Positions 24,543 through 37,071 of a stretch of 64,000 nt of DNA are shown in pieces. Source of the stretch: Diplosphaera chodatii (taxonomy: Eukaryota; Chlorophyta; Trebouxiophyceae; Prasiolales; Stichococcaceae); assembly GCA_032358165.1 (NCBI GenBank), contig JAALGY010000057.1:1364001-1428000 (forward strand), in the 5' to 3' direction. The translations under genes and the position numbers were made by a program. How positions within the stretch are numbered: the stretch's first letter is position 1; each line of letters starts with the position of its first letter. Under the pieces are notes generated by a model that had not been told where the DNA came from, searched no databases, and was given only the letters and a program-made list of their open reading frames with translations.

Positions 24543-24846
24543 GACGGGCAACGCAGTGTTGTTGCAGCGGACTGCTCAAACGTGCACGGTTGATGTGCTG
24601 AGCTGCTGACACAGCACTGGGGCGTGTGGCAGACGCGACAGCTTGACAACAGTGCGCTCAACACTATTCTCAATGGTGACTATGCAAACCGCATTTTGCC
24701 AAGAAAGGGTAAACTGGTAGAGGCTACGCTTTCATGACAGCATGAGCAGGATTTGGCAGCAGGGCAGATCGCTGAGAAAAGGTGCAGAAGTCCAGCAGAG
24801 TGTTCATTCCATCGGCTCACCCTGAGTACTACATTCCTGCCACTCC

Positions 24847-27800
24847 ATGGCTCAGCCAACAGCCAAAGCCAAGCCGGCAACGGCTGGCGTACAGGCCGCC
24901 AGGAAGCACAAGGGCCGGCCATCACAAAACAACGGCTCGAAGAAGCCGGCGTCAGATGCTGACGCAAAGGCAATCCAACAGCTGCTTGCCAGGTGACGAT
25001 TAGGATGCAGCTGGTTTGAGCGGTTCACCCCCGTTGGATGTCATACCAGTAGGGGTGACGGCTGAGCCGCCATGCTGCAGGCAGAAGCAAAAACGAAAGG
25101 AGCCGCCTGCTGCAGAGGCTGTTGGGACGGACGCGAAGCGACCGAAAAAGCAGCAGAGTCGCGAAAAGACCCAGGTAGACCACGCCTTCTGCGCATGCAT
25201 GCATCGCCCTGGCAGCCGTCAGGGACATATGTTGACGCATCTGCTCACTGTGGAGTTATGCAGGCAGAGATCACCTACCCACCTGGTCAAACAGAGTTCT
25301 TCATGGATAGCGTGCTCCTGTAACTTGCAGGAGGCGATCCGGCTATGGGAGGAGCTGCGGCAGCAGGAGACGCCGGCGGCTCGGCGGCTGGAGCTGGTCA
25401 CCTCCATCCTGGGCCTGATCAAGGGCCACATGGGCAACATGGCGGCGTCCCCCACCGCCTCCCGCATCATACAGTCCTGCGTCAAGCACGGCTCGCCTGC
25501 GCACCGCGCGCAGGTGTGCACGCGCCCCCGCATCCCAGCACCCCGACCGTGCATGCCGCATGTGACTGGGATTCGGTGCATGCGACCCCAAGGCTTGCAC
25601 GATTCACACAGCAACGCCGCCAACATGCAGGTCCTGGAGGACATCAGGCCGCAGCTGGTGGAGCTGGCGCAGAATCCGTACGCCCACTTCCTGATCAGCA
25701 AGCTGCTGACCAAGGCCACCCGCGCCGATGCTGCAGGTCAGCTCCGTGCATCACTTGGGGTCATCGTGGGCCGGTTAACGCTGCTGATGTGCAGGATGTG
25801 ATTGCAACCATTACTGAAAGTTGCTGTGCACAGCTGGCGCCGGTGATTAGAAATTATACTGCGTTATCTTCCCGAATGCTGCCCACTTGTGTCAGCATCA
25901 ATGTAGAAAGCTAACACGATGAGGCGCCGGCCGTGCATCACAAAGTCGTTGCAAGTTCAACAGTGCGGGGTATGAAACCCAGTCATCGCAAACCTCCTGA
26001 CGGTGGCCGGGTCATGGCTCCGCAGACAGCAGTGTCACTTGCTGATGCGGCCTCCTCCGGGCGTCGTGGCGCCTCAGTCGCCACCTCGTGTCTATGGGAG
26101 ACCCACAAAGCCTTCCAGTCGCAGCGACAGCAGACGTTGTGCTCATGGAAGCAGAAGTTGCTCTACTGCGTACGCAGGGATCATCAAGAGCTTCAAGGGA
26201 CGTGTGCCGCAGCTGCTGCGCCACCCCAATGGCGCCGCCGTCATTGATGACGCTTATAATGCAGCATATCCAGCGCAGCGCAACGCCATGGCGGCAGAGT
26301 TCTATGGCAAGGAGTTCACGCTATTCGAGGTCGGGTGTGAAATGGTGGCACTTCAGCCATTCTGTCCCAGTCAAGGCCACCTGGCATGTACAGCGTGGAG
26401 CCATCTTGAATCTGGGATCATCACCTACAGGGAAGCGTGCCGGCGTCTCTCAAGGAGGTGCTTGCTGCAGCTGATCCTGTCAAGAAGCGACAGGTGCTGC
26501 AGAGCCTGTCGCAGCACCTCATCCCCATCATGGAGAAGGGCCTCGTTGATTCGCTGCTGTCCCACAGGTGCAAGCCTGACATTGCAGCACTGCACATCGC
26601 AGGATGCCAAGGAGTCAGACACAGAGTTTGCCATGTCGCAAGTGCTCATGGATTGAAGTGTGGCAGGACACGCTTGCAGGTTGATAGCAGAGTACCTTGC
26701 AGCAGCGCCAACATCAGCAGTCGAGGACGCAGTTCAGACACTGGCAGGCGTCAACCTGCTGCGCATGGCGCACACGCATGACGGCGCAGCCGCCGCCTGT
26801 GCTGTGCTTGGGTACGGCACTGCCAAGGACCGCAAGCAGGCTGTCAAGGCGATGCAAGGTGAGGCAGAGCTGGTTGAAGCGCAATGGTGGTGTTGCAGCT
26901 GAACATGTGAACCACTATGTCGATCGACATGCTGCAGGAGGTTCGATTTTGGCGGTTTTGTATCTGCAGGGCACGTGAAGACAATGGCCACAGATCAGTG
27001 GGCGCACCTGGTGCTCATCTCAGCTCTCACGCGCGTCGACGACACCGCCCTCCTGCGGAAGCATGTCGTCTCCGATCTACAGGCAAGCTGGTCACCGCTG
27101 CTTATGGCCAAGAGCAACACATGGACCCAGTATTGTTGCAGCTCAATGATGACAACACCGACGGGCGGACTGAGTCTGTGATGACACGTCGAACCTGCGC
27201 ACTGATGGCGCACCCGAGAGCTGTCACATGTCATGAGCCCCACCACAGTGCAGAGTGTGCAGTTATGAGGGAGTGGTTTTTGCATGCTTACCCCGTTGTT
27301 GCCTTCCATCGCAGCCCCCAAGCAGCATGTCCATTGCTGATTCGGGTCAGCAGCATCTTCACCTGCAGCGCTGTCCTCCTGCAGGCAGACCTTGCAGACC
27401 TGCTCGGGGACGTCAGCGCACGGCGCGTGCTGATGCAGCTGCTGAACCCAGCTGCAGCACAGCGCTCGTTGCCGCCAGAGGCCGCACCCGTGCTGGAGCC
27501 GCCGCAGCGCTTCAGATTGGCAGCAAAAGCTGCTGCAGCCGCAGAACCGGCAGCCTCCACCGGACAGCCGGACGACGGCGCGCCTGCGGAGCGCGAGGCG
27601 CAGGAGGCTGCTGGTAGCCCAGCAGCAGCAGAACAGGTACACACTACTTCTTCCTGAGTTTACCATCATGTGTACATGTTGCCCAGGAGCACAACAATGA
27701 TCCAGCAGGCATCCTGCCATGCCACCCGCCTAACTTGCCGTCACTGATGTCGCTGACTTGGTGCGCAGATCCCAGTGGGTCTGAGCAAGAAGGACCCGTT

Positions 27801-28799
27801 GCTGCGGCGGCAGGAGCTGCTGGGCAGCGGCCAGGGCAGCCTGGCAGCCCGCCTGCTCGCTGCTGTCAACGATGCTGCGTCCACACTGCTGCACGGCAAG
27901 AACAGTGGCGAGCTGATCAGTGAAGTCGTGCGAGGTGGCTCTGACGGTGGGCCCTTTTGGAAAGCACATGGCAGCGAACAAATGGTCAACCCAGAAAAGT
28001 GTGAAATTTAGAGATGCTGCTTGCACACTGACAGTGTCAGAGGTGTAGGTGGTGTTTTGGCCGTGCTACAACTGGCAGATGCATCCCGACGGTGGCGTTT
28101 TGTCTTTGGGCAGGGCTATTGCAGCAGGCACAGCCCGATGCACTTGCATCATTGCATGACGCTGTGGTGGACCTGGCAGCGCGACCCCTTGCAGATGAAG
28201 GTGGTCTCTGCATTCACTGCGAGCTTGCCACTGTTATCACTGGCTGCCCCAGCGCACTGCAAATGTCGATCACCATTCTGCAGGTGAAGACCACGTTTTG
28301 ACGGAGTTTTACAGCAGCCGTACACTGCGAAACCTGGTGCTCAGCTCAGCAGACGGCAAGGCTGTGGCTTTCATCGAGAAGCTTTGGGCTAGTGTGTTCA
28401 AGGACCGCTGCCAGCAGTTCCTTGGTAAGCAATCGCAACAAGCTCACACATGGTTGAACATCAGTCATCACGCTGTGTACCCACGACATTTCAGACGCAC
28501 GTCGTGGGCAATCGCAGGCAGTCATGCAGAAAAGGTGCTTGCGGCCCTGCTGGAGTGCGGCTGTGAGAGTGTGAGAGAGGCAGCCCATCAGCAGCTCGAG
28601 GTTGGCCTTGGTGGTTTCTGAAGATCAGTCATGTTTGCATGTGCGATGTTGAACACCGTTTGCGACAATTTGTTCACCTCAACAGGGAGTCCTCACTGAG
28701 CCGGTAAAGGAGTGGTTGGCACGGCACAAAGTGGCACCAAGTGATCAGGTAGCCAAGCGAAAGGAGAGTAGGGCGGCAACCAAACGCAACACTGCCTAA
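24847..28799 (+). CDS. PUM3: Pumilio homolog 3 / Puf6-like (PUM3)
   Basis: Fourteen exons sum to 650 codons plus stop: 24847-24992, 25081-25174, 25331-25513, 25631-25736, 26178-26329, 26431-26567, 26680-26858, 26970-27082, 27385-27636, 27769-27934, 28114-28200, 28284-28424, 28518-28600, 28686-28799. The product resembles the PUM3/Puf6/Penguin family of nucleolar PUF-like proteins that bind RNA/DNA and act in ribosome assembly. Matches are a Lys-rich N terminus, EAIRLWEELR, SPTASRIIQSCVKHGS, NPYAHFLISKLLTKA, LLRHPNGAAVIDDAYN, LLRMAHTHDGAAAAC, DQWAHLVLISALTRVDD and SARRVLMQLLNP. A low-complexity Ala/Glu/Pro insert lies around residues 390-440. The exon ending at 27082 uses a GC donor (CAG|GCAAGC). 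Confidence 0.92.
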
Positions 28800-29788
28800 C
28801 AGACACCCTGATCGCAATCATGCTGATAGCACAATCGCAGATGATGTCTGTTGCTTCTGGACACGAACAGGCACCAAATCTTGTATGGGTAGATACCTGT
28901 GTTGCCTGCGTGGCATGAGTTCATGCACAACACATGCAGTTGGAGCACACTGGTAGCTTGCTGGAGATGAGCGAGGGGAACAAACGATTGCCAAGCCTTT
29001 GCGAGCGGGTGTTCGTGCATGCCAGCAGTATGTCATCACTCCTGGTTGAGCTGACTTAGCGTGACACAGCTGACAGCGTCAAAGGCCGCCGCGCAAGCAG
29101 TGCAGCACAGATGCAGGGCTGCCACACAGTTCTGAAGACATGCCGATACGATGCAAGCTCAGCATTGCTTTCGCAACGCAAATGGCTTGTCCACGGCTCC
29201 CTGCCATCATGCTGCATGCTCTGTTGTCCCAGCTGGTCACGACCTCCTACACAGATCTCCCGCCGACTCCGCTGAACTCCCGGCAAAGGTTCTTGCCCTC
29301 TTTTCTGCGGGACCGTTAAGCGCCACTGGATTCAACACTGTGTGCACTAGAAACAAAGCGTATAGTCTCCTTGGGTGCTCGGAGTCGAATCTCAACGTAC
29401 CGCTTCGCAATCCCCGTTCACGTTTGGTGTTGCATCTGCTGTCGGTATCTACAGATGTAGACGACAGTGCATCGTGCTCTCATACTTGTGCCAGCTATCA
29501 CTTCCTGTCAGAGCCATCGGCATGTCGGGGACGCAGACATTGCCGCCTCCGGGGGGCATCTGCACGTCTCATGCATGGCGACGGCCGCGGCCGCCATTCC
29601 GCACACACCAGCAGATGCAGCGACCCCATGATGCGTTGTTCCCCAACCGGCGTGTGGCATGTAACGCTGCGGTGCGGTGTGCTTGCTGTGGTCGCGGTTG
29701 CTGCACACTGCTCAACCGAGCGACCGTCTGTACCATGCGCCATGTATGCCGGCTTATAAAAGCTTCACCGGGATGACATGTGTGTGTC
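28800..29788. promoter_or_regulatory. Gap before release factor gene, with TATA box
   Basis: Nearly 1 kb between two genes on the same strand. It should hold the PUM3 3' UTR and the release factor promoter. TATAAA at 29755-29760 lies 34 bp before the proposed ATG. Open frames here (for example from 29611) might supply a transit-peptide exon, but none joins convincingly. Confidence 0.45.
29755..29760 (+). promoter_or_regulatory. TATA box (candidate)
   Basis: A perfect TATAAA directly upstream of the first clear exon of the release factor gene. If used, transcription would start about 25-30 bp downstream, leaving almost no 5' UTR before the ATG at 29789. Confidence 0.4.
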
Positions 29789-32102
29789 ATGCAGGACCGT
29801 TTTGTCTTAGCCAAGCTGGAGGACATCTCTTCACAATTCCAGTCACTACAGGTGAGCTCAGTGCTAAGCTCAGTGCCAGCACCCTCAGAGAGTCGCATTG
29901 CCGGCTTGCAGTGGAGGTGCTGATGGGCTGAACACCCTCGCCCAGGAGCAAATGGCAGACCCGAGCATCTCCTCGGAGCCGGGCAAGTTCCAAGAGGTGG
30001 CCAAGGCGGCTGCTGAGCTGCAGCAGGCAGTGGAGGGCCATACGGCCTACCTGGACCTCGAGCAGCAGCTGGAGGAGGCCAGAGCGATGCTGAAGGAGTC
30101 GCAAGGCGAGTTGGTCGCCCATCTGTGCTGGATGCTGCCTTACTCTGGAGGCATCGCTGGCGGCTGGACATCACAGTGCCAGCAGGTTGCAGCATGCAGC
30201 GGCCAGATGCTACTGGTGAGTTGCTGCAGGCGACCCGGAGATGCTGGAGATGGTGCGAGCGGAGATTGCGGAGCTGACGCAGCAGGTGGACCAGAAGGGG
30301 GAGGCGCTCAAGGTGCTGCTGCTGCCGGCGGATCCGCTGGACGAGCGCAACATCATGCTGGAGGTCCGTGCCGGGCCCGGCGGCGAAGAGGCAGCACTGT
30401 GGGCCGCTGACCTCGTCCGCATGTGAGTGCCTGCAGCTGTGTCGGAAGGGTCTGGCTGGCATCTGCAGCATGCACGTCTGCGTCTCACACAAGTGTGCGG
30501 GCAGAGTGTTCCGAGGTGCATGTGTGTGAGGTGCAGCGGGGCAGCAGCGGACGTGTGTGTGAGGGAGGCGTACACTCAGACGCCTGCACCGATGAGCAGC
30601 TGTGGTGGGTGTGCAGGTACCAGCGGTACGCGGACCTGAAGGGCTGGAAGGTGCAGCGCATGAACGAGAACATCATGGAGGGTGGCGGCTACAAGGAGTG
30701 CGTCCTCCAGGTGCTGCAAAGTGCTGCAGCACACATCGCGCATCAGCATGCAGCTTCACTACACCCGTCATGCCCTTGGATTGGGCTTGCTAGTGTCTCG
30801 TATATGCTCAGACAATCTCAAGAGTCAGTGCTTGTCTGCAGGTGAAGGGTCCCATGGTCTACAGCCGGCTCAAGTTCGAGTCCGGGGTGCACCGCGTGCA
30901 GAGGGTGCGAATGCCTACATTGCAGAAGGCTGTAAACTGGTCTGAGGCTCGACTGGCAGACACTCCCTGACGGAACTCCCACCAGTGCTCTGGGCATCAT
31001 GTCGCCTGGTAGCCGCAAGCCCCACCCAGCGCCCTGCTGCAGGTGCCCGCCACCGAGTCCTCGGGGCGTGTGCACACCTCCACCGCCACAGTGGCCATCA
31101 TGCCAGAAGTCGATGACGTGGAGGTCAACATCGATCCCAAGGTGACCGCCTGCAGAGCCTTCGTTCTGTGAGGTGCTACGGCAGCATGCTCTGCGGACCT
31201 CTGCTGGTTACCACACAACGACGCAGACCAGTGTCATGTGCTCACGGTGACTGCCCAGTTGCCCGAGCAGACCACCGCTTCATAGATGTCACACCAATGC
31301 TGTGCTGCTTTGACAGGACATCGAGTTGACGACAGCGCGGTCAGGTGGCGCTGGTGGGCAAAACGTCAACAAGGTGGAGACGGCAGTGGACCTCATACAC
31401 AAACCCACAGGTCTGAAGCTGTATAGTTGCGTGAAAGGGCCGCATCTACCTGCAGCAAGGAAGTCCCAGCTGCTGGCATCCTGCTCGCAGTCGGCATACA
31501 ACCGACAGCATGGCACGGTCGAACATGTGTGCACGCAATGCTGCAGGCATCCGCATCTTCTGTACGGAGGAGCGGTCGCAGCTGAAGAATAGGGAGCGGG
31601 CCATGCAGATTCTGAAGACCAGGCTGTTTGACCTGGAACTGCAGAAGCAGCAGGCAGAGATTGCAGCACGCCGCAAGAGTCAGGTGCTCTTCCATCAAAA
31701 TGTTACTTGCATCTCATCGGCAGCTGGCCGCTAAGTGGTAGGCGCCGGCTAGGTGGCATGGTAACACTGCATGCTTAACATTTCCTGTATTCGCAGGTTG
31801 GCACGGGGTCAAGATCCGAGAAGATCAAGACCTACAACTACAAAGACAGCAGGGTGTCTGATCACCGGTCAAAGACCAACTTTGCTTTGGACGGTGTGCT
31901 CGCTGGCGACTTGGACGACTGCATCGATACAATGGTGGTTCTGGACCAGCAAGAGCAGCTGCAGGTGGGCTGCTACGGTAGCTTGCGATGCATGTATGGT
32001 GCCAGCATGCATCAGGCGTTGGGTTCTGTGGCAAAACACATGTTGACACTGCTGGACCTGATCTGGATGCAGGAACTTGCTGGGGAGCTGGCGGCAGTAT
32101 AG
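29789..32102 (+). CDS. prfA: Organellar/bacterial-type peptide chain release factor 1
   Basis: Ten exons sum to 366 codons plus stop: 29789-29851, 29946-30105, 30230-30422, 30617-30710, 30842-30904, 31043-31141, 31317-31410, 31547-31683, 31797-31964, 32073-32102. RF1 recognises UAA and UAG and releases the finished peptide on bacterial-type ribosomes. The catalytic GGQ is in [16 protein letters not shown], the codon-reading PxT motif in [10 protein letters not shown], and the C-terminal hallmarks are [18 protein letters not shown]. Length is close to E. coli RF1. Chloroplast or mitochondrion is the expected site, yet the start chosen ([11 protein letters not shown], aligned with bacterial MKPSIVAKLE) has no transit peptide; an upstream exon may be missed, because the ATGCAG start also looks like a splice acceptor. 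The exon ending at 30105 uses a GC donor (AAG|GCGAGT). Confidence 0.9.
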
Positions 32103-32415
32103 AGACGTGCTGCTGTGCTTATGGGAAATATACCGTAGTTCACTAGCTAGGGAGAACCCAAAGCCACTCAGTGTGATATACCCTGAAGTCAGCTTCATCC
32201 TGTCAGTATCGGTTTGTAGCAAAATTCGACAGCTGCACCACTGCAGCAGAGTTTTGTAGGCGGTGCACTCTGCACCAGCAGTATCTGGACGCATCAGTGA
32301 CAATTGCTGCACCATGTTGTTGCTGAACCTTCTGTTGGCCTCGACTGCATTGTCGTCTGTCCATGCCAACAAGCATTGCCTTGTACAGCTCCAAGGCAAC
32401 TACGCAATGGCCCGC
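32103..32415. other. Convergent intergenic region
   Basis: Between the release factor stop and the kinase stop; expected to hold two 3' UTRs. No exon or named element seen. Confidence 0.6.
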
Positions 32416-35400
32416 TCAGAATGTTGCAAAGATCTCCTGCATCACAGATGACAACACACTTAAAGCATTGCAACCAGATGGTTGGGTCGGCATCACACTG
32501 TCGACATCAACTGTCGCGACCAGATCGAAGCCACGGACTCACCTCGCACTCGGCAAGCTCGTCCGGCGACTCCTTTGGAGGCGGCTTCTGCTTCCGCTCG
32601 CCCTCCTGCAGGAGGGCAAGGCTGCATCCTCAGTAACATAATGAGGCTGGGCGCAGGCAGCATGGGGTTCGAACGACCCCATGCGAAAAACTTGCTGAGC
32701 AGGCCCTTGTGTCACAAGCAGATGAGGCTGGTCCGCAGATCTGCCACCCTCATTTGACTGTGCTAATAAAAGGCATGCAGCGGTGTGTGCGCACCGCCAG
32801 CTCGCGCATGCGCTTGGCGGCGTCGTCCTGTGGGATGCGGGGCGGCTGCACGCGGCGGGCGGCCATGGCCTCCCAGTCCATGCCCTCGAACCAGCGGTGG
32901 CGCTTGATGTCCCCCGCCCGCCCGCTCAGCATGCCCAGCCGCCGCCCCGGCTTGCGCTCCAGCAGCCGCCCGATCAAATCCTGATTCGCGGCATACCAAG
33001 CTGACACCAGAGCAACGTGAAACATGTGCTGGCGCGGCCTTAGCCCTGGCATAGCACAGTGCTCGGCCTGCCATCTGCTGCTCGACTGCGTACAAGGGGT
33101 CGCAGGAAGGAGATCAAGCCCACCTTTGCAGCTGCCGACAGGTACGGTGGGTACTTGATGTGCCAATTGTCGTCCACGATCCTCCGCATCACCACCATCG
33201 GGTCGTCTGTCTTGGGCGAGCTGAATGGCTGCCGCCCAGTCAGCAGGACGTACGCCAGCACCCCAAGGCCCCACCTGCAGGATTCTTGCACACCTCAGGA
33301 GGCGGCAGAGACGTGCCAAGATTGCTAGAAAAAGCATTTTTTATGCAAATTTTATTTATTTAAATTTGATTTTGGATTCTGGCAGAAAAACAGGATTTTC
33401 TGGAATTCAGATGTAGACAATTTCCAACTTCCAGAGTGCAGATGGAAGTAGTTCAACAACAGGGCACTGCAGCGCAGGTCCGCACCAGTCCACGCTGACG
33501 TTGTAACCGTGTGCCAGCACATTCTCGGGGGCCACATAACCCGGCGTGCCGCAGAAGGTGTACGTCCGCTGCGCGCCCTCCAGGATCTGACGGTGACAAC
33601 GGTGCCATGTCAGTGTTTGTGCAGATGGACGGACGTGAAGTAGCAGGCTCGATGCTTGCTGCGCTCATCACTGCAGCAGCTGCGCATGGGCAGACGCTGC
33701 ATGTCACTCGTGTGCCGGAAGAGCAGCCAACAAAACACAATGTCACACAGCTGTGCCGCCGCACCTTGGCGAAGCCGAAGTCGCCCAGCTTGACGAAGCC
33801 GCTGGAGTCGATGAAGACGTTCTCGGGCTTGAGGTCGCGGTACACGATGCCCGCCTCGTGCAGGTACTCCAGCGCCAGCACCAGGCTCGCGATGTAGTAC
33901 TTGGCCAGCGGCTCCTCCATGCCCTTCAGCATCTTCACCTGCAGCAGTGCGCTGGGCTTTAGCTTGCTTTCCTTGTGTTCACCTATGACGCTGTCTGCCC
34001 TATCTTGACCGCCTGCCTGTGCACGGGAGGAGTGGCGTGCTGCCGGGCGGCCGCAGGTGCCATACACCTGTGCAGCAGCAGACCGACAGCATTGCAATGC
34101 AAGATGGGCGGTGTCCAAGCGTGCGGACCTTGGCGGCAAAGGGGCCGCGCTTCCAGGTGCCCTGCGGCACGCGGCGCTTGATGACCTTGGCCTCCGCGAC
34201 CAGCACGTCCATCAGGTCGCCGCCCGTCATCAGGTCGAACAGGAAGTACAGGTGGTACTTGTCCTGCAGTGCATGATGGCTGCAGCTCCGGCAGAATCTC
34301 AACCTGCATTGTGGACGAAACCGGCGCCTGGCGCCTGAACATCACAGCCAGTGGTGCAAGCAGGACTGTGTGTGTCCCTTACCTGGAAGGAGCCATATTG
34401 CCGGATGCAGAAGGGGTGCGCCGTGTTGCTGGTGATCGACTGCTCGCAGAAGACGTGCTCCGGGCACTGCACCACCGCACTCTTGCGCATGCGCTTCAAT
34501 GCATATGTGCGCTGGCTTGCCTGTGCCAAAGAAGAGCAGGTTGTGGCGCAGAAGAGCAGGTAAGTCGAGCACCACATGATGACTGCTCACAAAGCGGGGG
34601 GTAAAAGGAAGCACAACCACGCATACGACTGTGCGCAAACCTAGCTGTCGCTCACCTCCTCGGTGACGATTGAAACGCGGCTGAAGGCCCCGCCGCCAAG
34701 CACTGGACCCTCTGTCAGCGTCATTGTCAGCAGCCCCTGTGCATTGGTCTGTGTGTCCGAACCTGCAGAGGGCCAGCCACTCATGCTTGTGCTCGTTCCA
34801 GTGACTCTGGAGATGGGGTTTAGAACACCATTGAATGGCATGTGTGCAGCCGGCCACGGCATGACACAGGGACGCATGACATGCAAGTGGCGGTGGTCTG
34901 GCGCGCCGCTGTGGTGCCACGCACCGGTGAGGTTGGCGACCTCGTCGTGGTGGCCGCGCGCGCGCACCATCTCCCACGACTCGGTGGGCGTGCCGCTGGC
35001 GGAGCGCGAGCGGCGGCGGCGGCGGATGATGACCTCCGCGGGCGCCCCCGCCTGGCTGCTCTTGGCGCCCAGCTTCACCAGCTTCGACGTCACCACCTGC
35101 GCAGCGGCCGCGGCAGGTGGGCCGTTGCTGGTGCTCAGCACCAGGATGTACGGTGCAGGCCGGCTGGCACTGTTTACAGCCTGGCAACAGCTGGGCATGC
35201 AACACGGTCGGGCATGACTGACTGCAGCGCTGCAGCAAGCGCGCTGACATCATCGACGCACCTCTGGCGACTTGTCGCGCTTCATGATGTCCTGCAGCGG
35301 GCCGAGCAGCTCGGTGAAGCGGTCCCGCGCGAGTGTGAGGCACGTCAGCTCCGTCAGCGCCTCCACGGTGGCACCCCTGCATATGTGAGCATCACGCTGG

Positions 35401-37071
35401 AACGGGCGCCGGTAGCACATGCGGTCGCTGGTCAGAGACCTCGTCACCAGGTTTGCCAGCGCAGCGACAGCTGGATGGCAGCATCACGCACCTGGGCGCG
35501 GACGTGAGCAGCGCCTGCTCGCCAAAATAGTCGGCCTTGAACAGGTGGTTGACCTTCTTGGGGCCGCCCTCCGTGTCCTGGTACACCACCGCCTCCCCCG
35601 CCTTGATGATGTAGAAGTAGTCACCCGCCTCGCCCTGCACGCAGGCAACGCCCGTCAGCTTGGCCATGCCCAGAAGGTATGCTTAGACATGTGCAGCTGA
35701 TGGGGGCTACAGTTGAGCAGGCTGCGAGGTGCCAATGGGCGTGCAAGTTACAAGGCCCTGGGCATGTAAGCCATGTAAGCCCGACATGCACGGGGAGAGT
35801 CAACAGCTGGCACCTGCTTGATGACGGGGGTGCCGGGGGTGAACGTGACCTCCTCGAGCGCATCCAGCAGCCGCATCTTCTCGTCCTGTGACAGGTTGAC
35901 CAGCAGCTTCACCTGGTTCAGGAAGAGCTCCACCTGCGTGACCTCCGCCTTCTGGTGGTCCCGCACAAAGTGCCTGCGCAGGGGCACCCCAGCTTGGGGT
36001 CGTGAACCATGTCAACCATGCACCTGGCAGTTGCGAGCTGGGTCTGCATTGCTGTGCCAGCCGCAGCACACACATGAGGCGGCGAGAGCGCCCATGCATA
36101 TCGGGGCGTGGCTCTCGCATGGCAATGCTGCTGAATCAGCAGCACCTGAACTGGTCGCGCTCCAGCACCCAGACGACCGAGTCGCGGGTGGCAGCCACCG
36201 TGGCCGACCGCGGCACGTTGTACATCAGCGACACCTCGCCGAAGGTGTCGCCGCGCGCCTTCATGTTGACGCGGAAGTTGAGCCCCTGCCGCCTCTCGAG
36301 CACCTGCCATCACCACACGATTTCGTTGCATGCTTGTGCTGTAACCTGCAGATTGGCTGAACTTCAAAGTCGGCCAGGCATCGTAAACAGCGGCAACACG
36401 GATGTACCACAGTCGAGCTTGCGTGCAACAGCGCGCTCACCTCGAACTCGCCCTCCTTGACAACATACAGCTCGGAGGCGGCAATGCCAACGTCGCCCTC
36501 CTGGATGAGGATGTCGCCAGCCTTTATGCTGCGCTCGTACATCTCCATGACGATCTTGCGTTGCACATCCGCCTCCAGCTTGTCGAAGAGCAGCATCTTG
36601 CGCAGGCACTCCTGCGCAGCAGCAGGGCACCGGCGTGGGGATGCATGACAGGGTGTACCGTGTTTCACCGACCACACCATCCGATCGTGTTCACAGGTGC
36701 CTGTCGATCGAATTGACAGCGCAAAGCAGCCGGGAACACAGCAAGCTCGTGTCACCTGGATGAAGTCGTAGTCCTGCTGCTCGACCTTTGCGCTGCCGGG
36801 CGGACGCGTGCCCGGCCGGCGCTTTTGGCCCTCCGTGATCGCTGCGGCCCGTGGAATGTCGCGGATCTTGCCGATGATCTGATTCACGTCCATGGCGCCG
36901 GACTGCGCCTGAGCCTGCGAACAGCAGCGCACAAACTTCCTGCCATGCCCATTGTTGCCCACATTGGGTATGCTGCGCAACCCAGGCACATGCTCTGATC
37001 GACGTTGCTCCACCCACCTCCTCAGCCGCATCGGATTTGTCAACCGCCTCCGTGGACTGTGCTGTGCCCAT
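32416..37071 (-). CDS. Cyclic-nucleotide-dependent protein kinase (PKG-like), N-myristoylation motif
   Basis: Seventeen exons sum to 718 codons plus stop: 37018-37071, 36756-36914, 36441-36611, 36146-36303, 35814-35973, 35492-35634, 35262-35376, 34925-35096, 34656-34711, 34383-34520, 34129-34263, 33765-33938, 33486-33586, 33124-33274, 32795-32980, 32543-32605, 32416-32436. Order: MGTAQS myristoylation-type start; two cyclic-nucleotide-binding domains with phosphate-binding cassettes [16 protein letters not shown] (about residues 150-165) and [16 protein letters not shown]; an Arg-rich linker ([11 protein letters not shown]); then an AGC kinase domain with [11 protein letters not shown] lysine, [24 protein letters not shown]. 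It ends in EIFATF, the FxxF-type AGC hydrophobic tail. One chain carries both modules, as in PKG. The second cassette has Gly where Thr/Ser is usual, so nucleotide preference is uncertain. Confidence 0.94.
32660..32684. other. Perfect 8-bp hairpin inside a kinase intron
   Basis: gcatgggg and ccccatgc flank a 9-nt loop containing TTCGAA, inside the intron 32606-32794. It resembles a tRNA T-arm in size and loop but no other tRNA arms are present. Confidence 0.5.
33325..33425. other. AT-rich island in a kinase intron
   Basis: Within intron 33275-33485 about 100 bp is strongly A/T-rich, with runs such as attttatttatttaaattt, against GC-rich exons on both sides. No coding frame. It could be an insertion or a low-complexity intron segment. 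Confidence 0.6.

Noticed and set aside
24345..24551. Start of the Lys-rich protein at 24551
   Set aside because: The codon there is TTG; the first ATG in frame is at 24542.
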